Positions 29,601 to 41,420 of a stretch of 64,000 nucleotides of DNA are shown here, piece after piece (position 1 is the first letter of the stretch; the number at the start of each line of letters is the position of its first letter). Source of the DNA: Panulirus ornatus (Eukaryota > Arthropoda > Malacostraca > Decapoda > Palinuridae); assembly GCF_036320965.1 (NCBI RefSeq), contig NC_092250.1, positions 19,179,117-19,243,116 of the forward strand, written 5' to 3'. The position numbers and the translations under genes are program-made. Under the pieces are notes generated by a model. The model was not told the origin of the DNA and searched no databases. It worked only from the letters and a program-made list of their open reading frames with translations.

Positions 29601-30501
29601 CAATTGAGGACAACTATGGGTAACAAAACTGACAACTTGTGGGTCCACCAGATGTATACATACAAGATTCTGTTTAAGAGCAATAACATGCCATGCCAGT
29701 TTAATAAATTCAACCTATTACAAAACACCAAACAAAAGCTGGCCAACATATCCATGGACAACAAGATTTGCCACCACTTGCATACTTCTGATGACTGCTA
29801 TATCCTTTCTACACTACAATTAATCAATAACACACTGAAATCTTAAGCAAGGTGGTTAAGTAGTGCTTACATTCAACCAATGGAATTCAGATTAAGAAAT
29901 TTTTGTAAGCCATATACACATTCAGATATCATTTTGAGGTTGTTCTGCACTCATAAAATGTTATCTACTTCTACAATGAAAATGGGATTTGTTAAGCTCA
30001 AAGTTGTGATAGTTTGGGTCAAGTTACACAACAGGAGTTCTGATAACAATCACTCTCACAGATGCCATTCACTCACCTAAACAACAATCATTACAGATAC
30101 AATTTGCAAAGTATGATGACCTATTCTATCATGAAGCATCACTAACTACATAAAGATGCTCAGCAAGCAACAAAAGCAAGGGGAAAATGATCACCCTAAG
30201 TGGCCTCTATTAGGAAAACTTGTTGCGAACACATTCGTTACACTCACTCCAACAGTTTCAGCAATACTGGGTTACAATGTGGCATTGCACTACCTCTTGG
30301 CCCCATCATCGACAACACCACTGACAACTTTCAAGAAAGTCACTGTTGTTACTCCTCACTGAGTATTTCAGATCGAAAAATTTTCCACTCAATCACTCCT
30401 TTTTCTAGAACTAAAAGCCTGGTCTGTTAACCATAACTTTTTTTTTTTCTTTGCCATAATGAGTTGAGCAATATTCTTTAAATCCAATCACACACACACA
30501 T

Positions 30502-30553
<52 letters not shown>

Positions 30554-30811
30554 TCAAATTCCTTATTGCATCAATGACTGTACTGGGCTATGGAAACCTT
30601 GAATGGAATGCATTAAAAACACCAAGACAAAAGGTACTCTTACAGCTGTCTTTAAATCTTAAACATGACAAAATGAGATTTGATACACTGAAAGAGAATG
30701 TCTAATTTGTAAGAAATATTAAATTCCATTGCGATTATTCTTTTCATATATTCAAGTAATCAGTTTTTCATAGGGTGTAGTGGGGAGGGATGGGGGCCAT
30801 AAAAAAACCTG
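23640..30811. other. Repeat-poor AT-rich stretch between convergent Rho1 and CSDE1 3' ends
   Basis: No convincing ORF and no recognisable L, S or C repeat over about 7 kb, in contrast to the rest of the window. Only one (CA)n(TA)n microsatellite (30488-30548) stands out. Minus-strand AATAAA hexamers (TTTATT on +) occur at several points, e.g. around 24004, 26037, 26647, 27993 and 28949, so the CSDE1 3'UTR end cannot be fixed. Either a long CSDE1 3'UTR or an intergenic spacer. Confidence 0.4.
30488..30548. repeat. (CA)n(TA)n microsatellite
   Basis: Compound array downstream of the CSDE1 stop. Confidence 0.9.
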
Positions 30812-30989
30812 CTAAGGTTCTTCTGTGGGTTCAGACTCGGACATTGTGCGCTGTAATTTGAAACCCTTGGTACCATCGGGTCCTCTTGGCTGACGCAAAA
30901 CTGTCATGCGTGGCTTACTAGTGTCACAGTTCAAGTTCTTGAGTCTGCTGATGAGGCGGTCAGGACGCTGTGTTGGGGCAGTTTTTGAC
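30812..30989 (-). CDS. CSDE1: CSDE1/UNR last coding exon with SUZ-C-like tail and stop
   Basis: Minus-strand acceptor atttatacgcag at 30990-30991, exon start 30989, TAG stop at 30812-30814. It encodes SKTAPTQRPDRLISRLKNLN and then PRMTVLRQPRGPDGTKGF, the conserved C-terminal SUZ-C-type motif of CSDE1. The extreme C-terminus (TMSESEPTEEP) is acidic and diverges from vertebrates. With the six upstream exons it gives 1179 nt, exactly 393 codons including the stop, with no break. Confidence 0.92.
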
Positions 30990-31139
30990 CTGCGTATAAA
31001 TATGTTTCTACTTAGCTCAATGTATAGCAGCATAACTAGTCTAACAATATTTTCATATTCCTAAAAATTCTCACAAAAGTAATAAATGGACAATACAAAA
31101 TTAAAATGTACACCACATATAAAATACATATCATATTTG

Positions 31140-31210
31140 TTCATCACACTTGGTTGCTGTTTCCCGCACCAGTGAGGTAATGCCAGAAAACAGACGAAAA
31201 ATGGGCCATC
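31140..31210 (-). mobile_element. L-family 3' tail, isolated
   Basis: gttgctgtttcccgcaccag followed by tgaggtaatgccagaaaacagacgaa: a variant tail without an L body. A second partial tail (catctcccacatcagcgagg) lies at about 31240-31262, just left of the inverted repeat. Confidence 0.6.
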
Positions 31211-31261
31211 CACTGATATACACTTATTTTTCATACTATCAGCATCTCCCACATCAGCGAG

Positions 31262-31657
<396 letters not shown>

Positions 31658-31880
31658 AAGAAAATAGTGAAATTGGAAAAAATGTAGCTTAGACATTGAA
31701 GCTTATTGATACAGTGGTTAAATTGATGAGAACTGCTATTGACATTTGTGTAAATAAATTATACATTTCCCTTTTCCATAGCCAGAGGTTGAACCATTAT
31801 GTGACATTCATTTTTTCATTTCATTTCAAGCTAGAAGTTCCAGTTTTCTAAATTGTTTCTTACATTTTTCATATGTATAT

Positions 31881-31925
31881 GTGTGTGTGTGTGTGTGTGT
31901 GTATATGTGCGTATGTATGTGTATG

Positions 31926-31996
<71 letters not shown>
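31881..31996. repeat. (TG)n / (TA)n array at the 5' edge of the full L copy
   Basis: GT array 31881-31902, mixed GTAT units, then TA to 31996, ending exactly where the L head starts. Confidence 0.9.
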
Positions 31997-31999
<3 letters not shown>

Positions 32000-34900
32000 C
32001 CCTGGGGATAGGGGTGAAAGAATACTTCCCACGCATTTCTCTCGTGTCATAGAAGGCGACTAGAGGGGACAGGAGCGGGGGGCCAGAAATCCTCCCCTCC
32101 TTGTATTTTTTTAACTTTCTAAAATGGGAAACAGAAGAAGGAGTCATGCGGGGAGTGCTCATCCTCCTCAAAGGCTCAGACTGGGGTGTCTAAATGTGTG
32201 TGGATGTAACCAAGATGTGAAAAAAGGAGAGATAGGTAGTATGTTTGAGGAAAGGAACCTGGATGTTTTGGCTCTGAGTGAAACGAAGCTCAAGGGTAAA
32301 GGGGAAGAGTGGTTTGGGAATGTCTTGGGAGTAAAGTCAGGGGTTAATGAGAGGACAAGAGTAAGGGAAGGAGTAGCAGTACTCCTGAAACAGGAGTTGT
32401 GGGAGTATGTGATAGAATGTAAGAAAGTAAATTCTCGATTAACATGGGTGATTATTGGTGCATATGTACCTGGGCATGAGAAGAAAGATCATGAGAGGCA
32501 AGTGTTTTGGGAGCAGGTGAATGAGTGTGTTAGTGGTTTTGATGCACGAGACCGGGTTATACTGATGGGTGATTTGAATGCAAAGGTGAGTAATGTGGCA
32601 GTTGAGGGAATAATTGGTATACATGGGGTGTTCAGTGTTGTAAATGGAAATGGTGAAGAGCTTGTAGATTTATGTGCTGAAAAAGGACTGGTGATTGGGA
32701 ATACCTGGTTTAAAAAGCGAGATATACATAAGTATACGTATGTAAGTAGGAGAGATGGCCAGAGAGCGTTATTAGATTCCGTGTTAATTGACAGGCGCGC
32801 GAAAGAGAGATGGATGTTAATGTGCTGAGAGGTGCAACTGGAGGGATGTCTGATCATTATCTTGTGGAGGCTAAGGTGAAGATTTGTATGGGTTTTCAGA
32901 AAAGAAGAGTGAATGTTGGGGTGAAGAGGGTGGTGAGAGTAAGAGAGCTTGGGAAGGAGACTTGTGTGAGGAAGTACCAGGAGAGACTGAGTACAGAATG
33001 GAAAAAGGTGAGAACAATGGAAGTAAGGGGAGTGAGGGAGGAATGGGATGTATTTAGGGAATCAGTGATGGATTGCGCAAAAGATGCTTGTGGCATGAGA
33101 AGAGTGGGAGGTGGGTTGATTAGAAAGGGTAGTGAGTGGTGGGATGAAGAAGTAAGAGTATTAGTGAAAGAGAAGAGAGAGGCATTTGGACGATTTTTGC
33201 AGGGAAAAAATGCAATTGAGTGGGAGATGTATAAAAGAAAGAGACAGGAGGTCAAGAGAAAGGTGCAAGAGGTGAAAAAGAGGGCAAATGAGAGTTGGGG
33301 TGAGAGAGTATCATTAAATTTTAGGGAGAATAAAAAGATGTTCTGGAAGGAGGTAAATAAAGTGCGTAAGACAAGGGAGCAAATGGGAACTTCAGTGAAG
33401 GGCACAAATGGGGAGGTGATAACAAGTAGTGGTGATGTGAGAAGGAGATGGAGTGAGTATTTTGAAGGTTTGTTGAATGTGTTTGATGATAGAGTGGCAG
33501 ATATAGGGTGTTTTGGTCGAGGTGGTGTGCAAAGTGAGAGGGTTGGGGAAAATGATTTGGTAAACAGAGAAGAGGTAGTGAAAGCTTTGCGGAAGATGAG
33601 AGCCGGCAAGGCAGCAGGTTTGGATGGTATTGCAGTGGAATTTATTAAAAAAGGGGGTGAGTGTATTGTTGACTGGTTGGTAAGGTTATTTAATGTATGT
33701 ATGACTCATGGTGAGGTGCCTGAGGATTGGCGGAATGCGTGCATAGTGCCATTGTACAAAGGCAAAGGGGATAAGAGTGTGTGCTCAAATTACAGAGGTA
33801 TAAGTTTGTTGAGTATTCCTGGTAAATTATATGGGAGGGTATTGATTGAGAGGGTGAAGGCATGTACAGAGCATCAGATTGGGGAAGAGCAGTGTGGTTT
33901 CAGAAGTGGTAGAGGATGTGTGGATCAGGTGTTTGCTTTGAAGAATGTATGTGAGAAATACTTAGAAAAGCAAATGGATTTGTATGTAGCATTTATGGAT
34001 CTGGAGAAGGCATATGATAAGAGTTGATAGAGATGCTCTGTGGAAGGTATTAAGAATATATGGTGTGGGAGGAAAGTTGTTAGAAGCAGTGGAAAGTTTT
34101 TATCGAGGATGTAAGGCATGTGTACGTGTAGGAAGAGAGGAAAGTGATTGGTTCTCAGTGAATGTGGGTTTGCGGCAGGGGTGTGTGATGTCTCCATGGT
34201 TGTTTAATTTGTTTATGGATGGGGTTGTTAGGGAGGTAAATGCAAGAGTTTTGGAAAGAGGGGCAAGTATGAAGTCTGTTGGGGATGAGAGAGCTTGGGA
34301 AGTGAGTCAGTTGTTGTTCGCTGATGATACAGCGCTGGTGGCTGATTCATGTGAGAAACTGCAGAAGCTGGTGACTGAGTTTGGTAAAGTGTGTGGAAGA
34401 AGAAAGTTAAGAGTAAATGTGAATAAGAGCAAGGTTATTAGGTACAGTAGGGTTGAGGGTCAAGTCAATTGGGAGGTGAGTTTGAATGGAGAAAAACTGG
34501 AGGAAGTGAAGTGTTTTAGATATCTGGGAGTGGATCTGGCAGCGGATGGAACCATGGAAGCGGAAGTGGATCATAGGGTGGGGGAGGGGCCGAAAATTCT
34601 GGGAGCCTTGAAGAATGTGTGGAAGTCGAGAACATTATCTCGGAAAGCAAAAATGGGTATGTTTGAGGGAATAGTGGTTCCAACAATGTTGTATGGTTGC
34701 GAGGCGTGGGCTATGGATGGAGTTGTGCGCAGGAGGATGGATGTGCTGGAAATGAGATGTTTGAGGACAATGTGTGGTGTGAGGTGGTTTGATCGAGTGA
34801 GTAACGTAAGGGTAAGAGAGATGTGTGGAAATAAAAAGAGCGTGGTGGAGAGAGCAGAAGAGGGTGTTTTGAAGTGGTTTGGGCACATGAAGAGAATGAG

Positions 34901-35290
34901 TGAGGAAAGATTGACCAAGAGGATATATGTGTCGGAGGTGGAGGGAACGAGGAGAAGAGGGAGACCAAATTGGAGGTGGAAAGATGGAGTGAAAAAGATT
35001 TTGTGTGATTGGGGCCTCAACATGCAGGAGGGTGAAAGGAGGGCAAGGAATAGAGTGAATTGGAGCGATGTGGTATACCGGGGTTGACGTGCTGTCAGTG
35101 GATTGAATCAAGGCATGTGAAGCATCTGGGGTAAACCATGGAAAGCTGTGTAGGTATGTATATTTGCGTGTGTGGACGTATGTATATACATGTGTATGGG
35201 GGGGGGGTTGGGCCATTTCTTTCGTCTGTTTCCTTGCGCTACCTCGCAAACGCGGGAGACAGCGACAAAGTATAATAAAAAAAAAATAAT
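31997..35290 (+). mobile_element. L element: near-complete APE-type LINE (about 3.3 kb)
   Basis: The best copy of the window's dominant non-LTR retrotransposon, in CSDE1's last intron and antisense to it. The 5' end (tatccctggggatagg) abuts a (TA)n array, and the 3' end is an A-rich tail running into another (TA)n array. One long coding region runs from an ATG at 32124 to a stop at 35085. An N-terminal APE endonuclease shows ALSETKLKG, MGDLNAKV and SDHYLV. A linker follows, then the reverse transcriptase with GLDGIAVEF, LYKGKGD...NYRGISLLS, FMDLEKAYD, GLRQGCVMSPWLF and the catalytic FADDT. The C-terminal region has GHMKRMSEERLTKRIYVSEV. Two single-base frame changes break it, near 32810-32825 and at 34016 (gataagag against gatagag in another copy). 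Length and single ORF resemble RTE elements, but the clade is not proven. Confidence 0.88.
32124..35087 (+). pseudogene. L-element ORF (APE endonuclease + reverse transcriptase), two frameshifts
   Basis: Three overlapping open segments (32124-32828, 32810-34027, 34014-35087) together cover the whole polyprotein of about 985 residues. Comparison with the other copies shows the shifts are single-base events, not programmed: the copy at 55090 reads AYDRVDRDALW straight through the second break. No gag-like ORF1 is visible upstream. The catalytic residues of both enzymes remain, so the copy is recent but dead as written. Confidence 0.8.
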
Positions 35291-35800
35291 ATATATATAT
35301 ATATATATATATATTTCTTTTCTTTCAAACTATTCACCATTTCCTGCATTAGCGTATGTGAGTAGATGGGTCATTCTTCGTCTGTTTCCTGGCACTACCT
35401 CACTGACATGCAAAACAGCGATCAAATATAATAATGATAAAAAAAGATATTCCGTGTTATCCCTATGGATAAGGGAGAAAGAATACTGCCCATATATTCC
35501 CTGCGTGTCTGCAGAAGGCGACTAAAAGAGGTGTAAGCCGGGGTTATCCTCCCCTTATACTTTTCCAAAAGATGGAACAGAGAAAGGGGCAAAATGAGAA
35601 TTTTTTCCTCTAAGGCTAAGCCACCTGATCTTGACACTACCTTGATAATGTGGGAAATTGCAAAGATGGGAGGGAATCCTTGTGTAGTGTTAAGGACAAA
35701 TTTTTTTTTTTAAAATATGTATGAATTATCACTCAATACTCAATATTTCTTTTCATACTATTCGCCATCTCCCGCACCAGCGAACTCAGTATGTAAGCAT
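35291..35800. mobile_element. L/S debris after the full L copy
   Basis: TA array to 35314. Partial S tail at 35325-35356, then an L-tail variant at 35370-35435. An old plus-oriented S covers about 35450-35665 (tatggataagggagaaagaa through the accttgataatgtgggaaat tail). Another bare tail lies at 35745-35790. Confidence 0.65.
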
Positions 35801-36190
35801 CAAATTCACTTGTTTCTGGCAAAGAAGAAAAATATAAGTTATACATAAATAGCTAACTGATGTAGAATACACTTAGTAAAAATTCAAAGCATGTTAAAAA
35901 GTCCACTAAAGATTTCTTTCTTTTTGTGTGTTTAACTTGAAACATTTTCTTATCACTGAAAACAAAATTTTCTTTCTACTTCACCCACATCTGGACTACT
36001 GGCATCTTGTCCACATAAATAAAAGCTCTCCATGTCAAACAAAACACCAGACAACGCTTAACCCACACAGCTCCATCTTCGTAATTCTAGGTTTTCCTGC
36101 AGTGAACACTGTGCTAACCCTGCCATTTTGCAAAATGGAAGGAGCAATAGATATAAGTAGCGGGTATGTACATTTAGGGAAAAGCATTAG
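35801..36190 (-). other. CSDE1: CSDE1 intron, no feature recognised
   Basis: AT-rich intronic DNA with no support for coding. Confidence 0.35.
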
Positions 36191-36194
36191 TTTG

Positions 36195-36460
36195 AAACAG
36201 TAAGTGGAAGTAATAAGTAGGAACATTAGGCACAACTATTAGGTGGAGTATTCAGTAGGAATGTTAGGTAGAAAACTCTGCAAACACTGCCCTACATTTG
36301 CCCTCTGCCTGAAGCCTGTTAAGGGTGAGGCACTAAAGGCTAAGAAGCAGCACTGGAGTTTATTAGCTATGGAAACTCTATTGCTGTGGCCACACCCTTG
36401 AGGGAGTTCTAGGTGGGAACAGGCATCAAAGATAGACAGAAAACACAGTTTCTGGATTAT
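36195..36460 (-). repeat. C repeat, minus orientation
   Basis: Contains degenerate 'aggaacattaggt' units, then tgccctctgcctgaagcctg, then tggccacacccttgagggag and cagg-catcaaagatagacag. From here to 37352 nothing else is recognised except a GT array at 36985-37020. Confidence 0.7.
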
Positions 36461-36983
36461 GCTCTTGCTGCTGGCACCCTGATGAAATTAAAGAATGTTG
36501 ACACTGAAAATAAAATGCAAAATCACCAAATGGTGCCAGCATAGGTAAGTTTAAACCTTGCCTTAAAAATGCATATTGTACTCTAAAATGTGAACAAATC
36601 TAGCATACACACAGTGAAGGAGAATGCAGAGAAAATTTAAAATGCTGAGGTTTAGACATGCTCATTAAGTGGTAATAATAATGAGCAAAATATCTTTTGA
36701 TTCAGGATATGAAGAGAAGTATCATTTCTCTATTTAGATCAAAATACAAAACAAAGCCTTTAAACTTGAGTTTTAACTGTGAAGAGGCCTAATAATGTAA
36801 ATAATCTCTTTAACATTGGTGGGCACACTTTTCCTTCCAAAGCAAGTGAAAAAATGGAGATTGGGAGGAGTTGGATATTCATTAATATTCTTAACACAGT
36901 GTACTATTAAGTTTCCTTTGTATGAATTGACTGCACACATATCCATCCAAAAATGCAACTGAGCAAAAAGAGGAGGAAGGGTG

Positions 36984-37020
<37 letters not shown>

Positions 37021-37352
37021 CATTGTGTTATCCTCTTGAACATTCTCTACTGTCACAAAACATCTTAAATTAATGTATGCCATCTGCATTAACCATGTTC
37101 ACTGTCATTCAATTGTATTCATCCACCACTCTTACATTATAAAAGTACTTCTTTGTATCTTTTTAAGAAGTTTCTTGCTTACTTTCATGTCCTATTGTTA
37201 ATCTATCCCTACATCTCCTACATAACTGCTCAATGTCCACATCAACGATGTGTTTGGGTGTAATTATCACTTATTGAGCAAGTACAGAATTCTATACTTC
37301 ATCTTTTACATGTTAAAATACAAAGTAAGGAGAAACAAGGAAAACTGCTTAC

Positions 37353-37521
37353 ATAATGCGAGAGATGCTGCAAGCTGAAGATTTGCCAGTCTTCTGGTTG
37401 GTGATAATGACAAATTCCACCTCATCACCTGGGCTCAGAGTGTTTCCATCCTTCACTTCTGACTGATGGAAGAAGAGTTTCTTTCCTTCCTCTGTCTCAT
37501 AGTTCAGAAACCCATACTGAC
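37353..37521 (-). CDS. CSDE1: CSDE1/UNR exon: last cold-shock domain
   Basis: Acceptor aatctgttttccag, donor ATTAT|GTAAGC, 169 nt. It encodes QYGFLNYETEEGKKLFFHQS followed by EVKDGNTLSPGDEVEFVIITNQKTGKSSACSISRI. The two RNA-contact motifs YGFLNY and LFFHQ are intact. Human equivalent: [24 protein letters not shown]. The exon ends with two bases of a Met codon completed by the next exon. Confidence 0.94.
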
Positions 37522-38461
37522 CTGGAAAACAGATTGACATTATTTGAAAGTGCAGAAATGAAATGACTAAAATAGACAAGCAATTCTAAATGAAACAATA
37601 CAGCTTAAAAATACACTAGAAAGGGTATTCCATACTTGTCACCTGATGGATAGCATAGTTAATGGAAATGTTATAACAAAGGATGAATCCTGTCTGGAAA
37701 ATATCAAAATACTACATTCTGAGTTAAACTAAAAAAAAATCTATAAGTGGCTTTTAAGTCAAACTAGAGTTTAGAAGTTAAGAAACAACAGGATGAAGTG
37801 TCAAGCTAAAGGCGGATGTTCCTTGAAGTTGAGACAGATTGTTCTAGAGTTAAGCCTTTTTATAAATGACAAAAAAATCAAACAAGTTATGGGACTAATG
37901 CCACTCAATTCTTTAAATGCTAAAAAAAACATTTTAATCAAATTTCAAGACCAAAGGTTTAACTATCTTCAAGGTAAATGGAAGGCTAAATTACATTATA
38001 AACATTTCTATAAGGAGCCTAACTGAAAAAAAATCCAAACTAAAATTATGGGTCTTAAGCCATTCAATCTTGTTAGAAGTTTAAAGAGCATTTGACTTGG
38101 AGCGTTAAAATTGTGTAGTTTGGTTAAGAGTGACTCCTGACAAAGGATGAATGAATGAGAGAGAGAAAATGGATGGATAAAGGCAGCGGACATATGGATG
38201 ATGAATGAACAGACTGACGGAAGACGATGATGAAGAAAGGATGACCAACAACAAAGGATGAACTGATCCACAGAAGACACAAGAACAAGCTCAAAGATAC
38301 AACATTTCAGAAATTCTACGTATTCTCAAGGAAGCAATACTGTCATGATATATATAACAAGTTATTCACATGAAGTATTTCTGAAATCTTTGTTTAAAGT
38401 GATAATTCACATTAGAAAAATTCATGACAGTTGACAGTCCCACTAAAATACCTCAACTTAC

Positions 38462-38626
38462 CTTTAACTGCATCAACAGTGGCAATGAGCTTCTTGCGTA
38501 TGGCCCGGATAAGAACGGCACGACGTGACTCATCCAGCTGAAAGGTAACTTGGTCTCCTGGTTGCAACAGCTCACGTTTATTTACAATACCCGTGATGCC
38601 AAACTCATACTGCAGTAATCCGTCAC
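38462..38626 (-). CDS. CSDE1: CSDE1/UNR exon: inter-domain segment 2
   Basis: Acceptor ttccatctcaag, donor TTAAAG|GTAAGT, 165 nt. It reads GDGLLQYEFGITGIVNKREL then LQPGDQVTFQLDESRRAVLIRAIRKKLIATVDAVK, matching human YPFGIVGMANKGDCLQKGESVKFQL. It completes the non-canonical domain begun in the previous exon and leads into the last cold-shock domain. Confidence 0.92.
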
Positions 38627-38639
38627 CTTGAGATGGAAA

Positions 38640-39480
38640 ATTAGATAGTCAGTTATCCAACCATTAAAATGGAGTTCCTGCAGCTTTGAGGCTGTATTTC
38701 ACATGAGAGGAGGTAAAGAGGTCTTCTCTGGGTCAAGATGGTCCTTCGTGAAGCTGTACATCTAATGTCTGCTGACTAGAATACAGCCTCATCAAAAGAG
38801 TACAAATAACATAAAGATTTCTTTTTATATCTAACTGGTTCTCCCACTCTATCAAGATAGGGTCAGGAACAAATGAACAAAAGCCTTAGCTGTATACATC
38901 CACTCTCTAGCTGCCGTGTATACCTTATTGTAACCAGTAACTACCATCCATATCCAAGCCCCAAAGACTACAGTATTCAGCGATCTACTCCAATCACTTA
39001 GTATGTCTTAGTTCAGCTCAATGATTTCATTCCCTTATCCCCATGTAAAACACAGTAACATGCACACTACTATTCCTCCTGAATGTTTAGGCCCCCAAAC
39101 CCTACAGCCTTCATTGATTCTTCTAACACCTTCCCTTTGCTCCTTCTTTTTCTGACAAGTAGGGCATCTTACTCATTCCTTCTATATGTCTAAACTATTT
39201 AAGTACATATCAGTCAGTTTTCTCAATCAAGATGCACTTACTATAACATCTCTTTCTCACAGAAAATACAAGATAGTAGCAAATGGGAGTATGTCGGACG
39301 AGGAATACTCTTAATAATATTGATATCCAACACATCACATTACATTACACATGACAGCCAGGGATCGAGTGTGAACGAATGTGGCCTTTTTGTCCTTTCC
39401 TGGCACTACCTTGCTGGATGAAAAGGAGAAGGGGGAGGGGTTGCTATTTTGTGTGGTGGGGTGGTGACGGGAATGGATGC
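38640..39480. mobile_element. Decayed L 3' fragments in CSDE1 intron
   Basis: 38860-39245 is a minus-oriented old L 3'UTR and C-terminal remnant (gaatgtttaggcccccaaac matches the conserved catgttcaggccc block). 39345-39480 is a plus-oriented 3'UTR piece (cacatgacagccagggatcg). Strongly diverged. Confidence 0.55.
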
Positions 39481-39586
39481 AGGTAGCAAGTATGAATATG
39501 TACCTGTGTATATATGTATGTCTGTGTATGTATGAATACGTTGAAATGTATATGTATGTATGTATGTATATGTGTGCATGGGCGTT

Positions 39587-40025
<439 letters not shown>

Positions 40026-41418
40026 ATACTTTGTCGCTGTCTCCCGCGTTTGCGAGGTAGCGCAAGGAAACAGACGAAAGAAATGGCCCAACCCACCCCC
40101 TACACATGTATATACACACGTCCACACACGCAAATATACATACCTACACAGCTTTCCATGTTTTACCCCGGACGCTTCACATGCCTTGATTCAATCCACT
40201 GACAGCACGTCAACCCCTGTATACCACATCGCTCCAATTCACTCTATTCCTTGCCCTCCTTTCACCCTCCTGCATGTTCAGGCCCCGATCACACAAAATC
40301 CTTTTCACTCCATCTTTCCACCTCCAATTTGGTCTCCCTCTTCTCCTCGTTCCCTCCACCTCCGACACATATATCCTCTTGGTCAATCTTTCCTCACTCA
40401 TTCTCTCCATGTGCCCAAACCATTTCAAAACACCCTCTTCTGCTCTCTCAACCACGCTCTTTTTATTTCCACACATCTCTCTTACCCTTACGTTACTTAC
40501 TCGATCAAACCACCTCACACCACACATTGTCCTCAAACATCTCATTTCCAGCACATCCATCCTCCTGCGCACAACTCTATCCATAGCCCACGCCTCGCAA
40601 CCATACAACATTGTTGGAACTACTATTCCTTCAAACATACCCATTTTTGCTTTCCGGGATAATGTTCTCGACTTCCACACATTTTTCAAGGCTCCCAAAA
40701 TTTTCGCCCCCTCCCCCACCCTATGATCCACTTCCGCTTCCATGGTTCCATCCGCTGACAGATCCACTCCCAGATATCTAAAACACTTCACTTCCTCCAG
40801 TTTTTCTCCATTCAAACTTACCTCCCAATTGACTTGACCCTCAACCCTACTGTACCTAATAACCTTGCTCTTATTCACATTTACTCTTAACTTTCTTCTT
40901 TCACACACTTTACCAAACTCAGTCACCAGCTTCTGCAGTTTCTCACATGAATCAGCCACCAGCGCTGTATCATCAGCGAACAACAACTGACTCACTTCCC
41001 AAGCTCTCTCATCCCCAACAGACTTCATACTTGCCCCTCTTTCCAAAACCCTTGCATTCACCTCCCTAACAACCCCATCCATAAACAAATTAAACAACCA
41101 TGGAGACATCACACACCCCTGCCGCAAACCTACTTTCAAACTATTCGCCATTTCCCGCGTTAGCGAGGTAGCGTTAAGAACAGAGAACTGGGCCTTTGAG
41201 GGAATATCCTCGCCTGGCCCCCTTCTCTGTTCCTGCTTTTGGAAAATAAAAAAAAAAAATAATGAGAGGGGAGGATTTCCAGCCCCCCGCTCCTTTCCCT
41301 TTTAGTCGCCTTCTACGACACGCAGGGAATATGTGGGAAGATCATGCCTCTCATGATCTTTCTTCTCATGCCCAGGTGCATATGCACCAATAATCACCCA
41401 TCTCTCTCCATCGACTAT
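40026..41418 (-). mobile_element. L-S-L chimera: young L copy with S in place of its centre
   Basis: Read on the minus strand: 41418-41341 is L endonuclease sequence (GAYAPGHEKK region), 41340-41134 is an S element in the same orientation lacking its extreme 5' end, and 41133-40026 is L reverse transcriptase from VGLRQGCVMSPW to the tail. About 1.65 kb of L is missing between the two L parts. The RT portion is open for about 306 codons with FADDT intact. Confidence 0.8.
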
Positions 41419-41420
41419 CA

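Noticed and set aside
32810..32828. Programmed ribosomal frameshift between two L ORFs
   Set aside because: The second break (34016) is absent in the copy at 55090, the first lies inside the conserved endonuclease domain, and no slippery heptamer is evident, so ordinary mutations are simpler.
32896..33609. A 237-codon minus-strand ORF and similar Ser/Pro/His-rich ORFs (7971-8446, 34571-35249, 40186-40726, 50496-51114, 55636-56111)
   Set aside because: They are antisense shadows of the L polyprotein, recurring at the same relative position in each copy.
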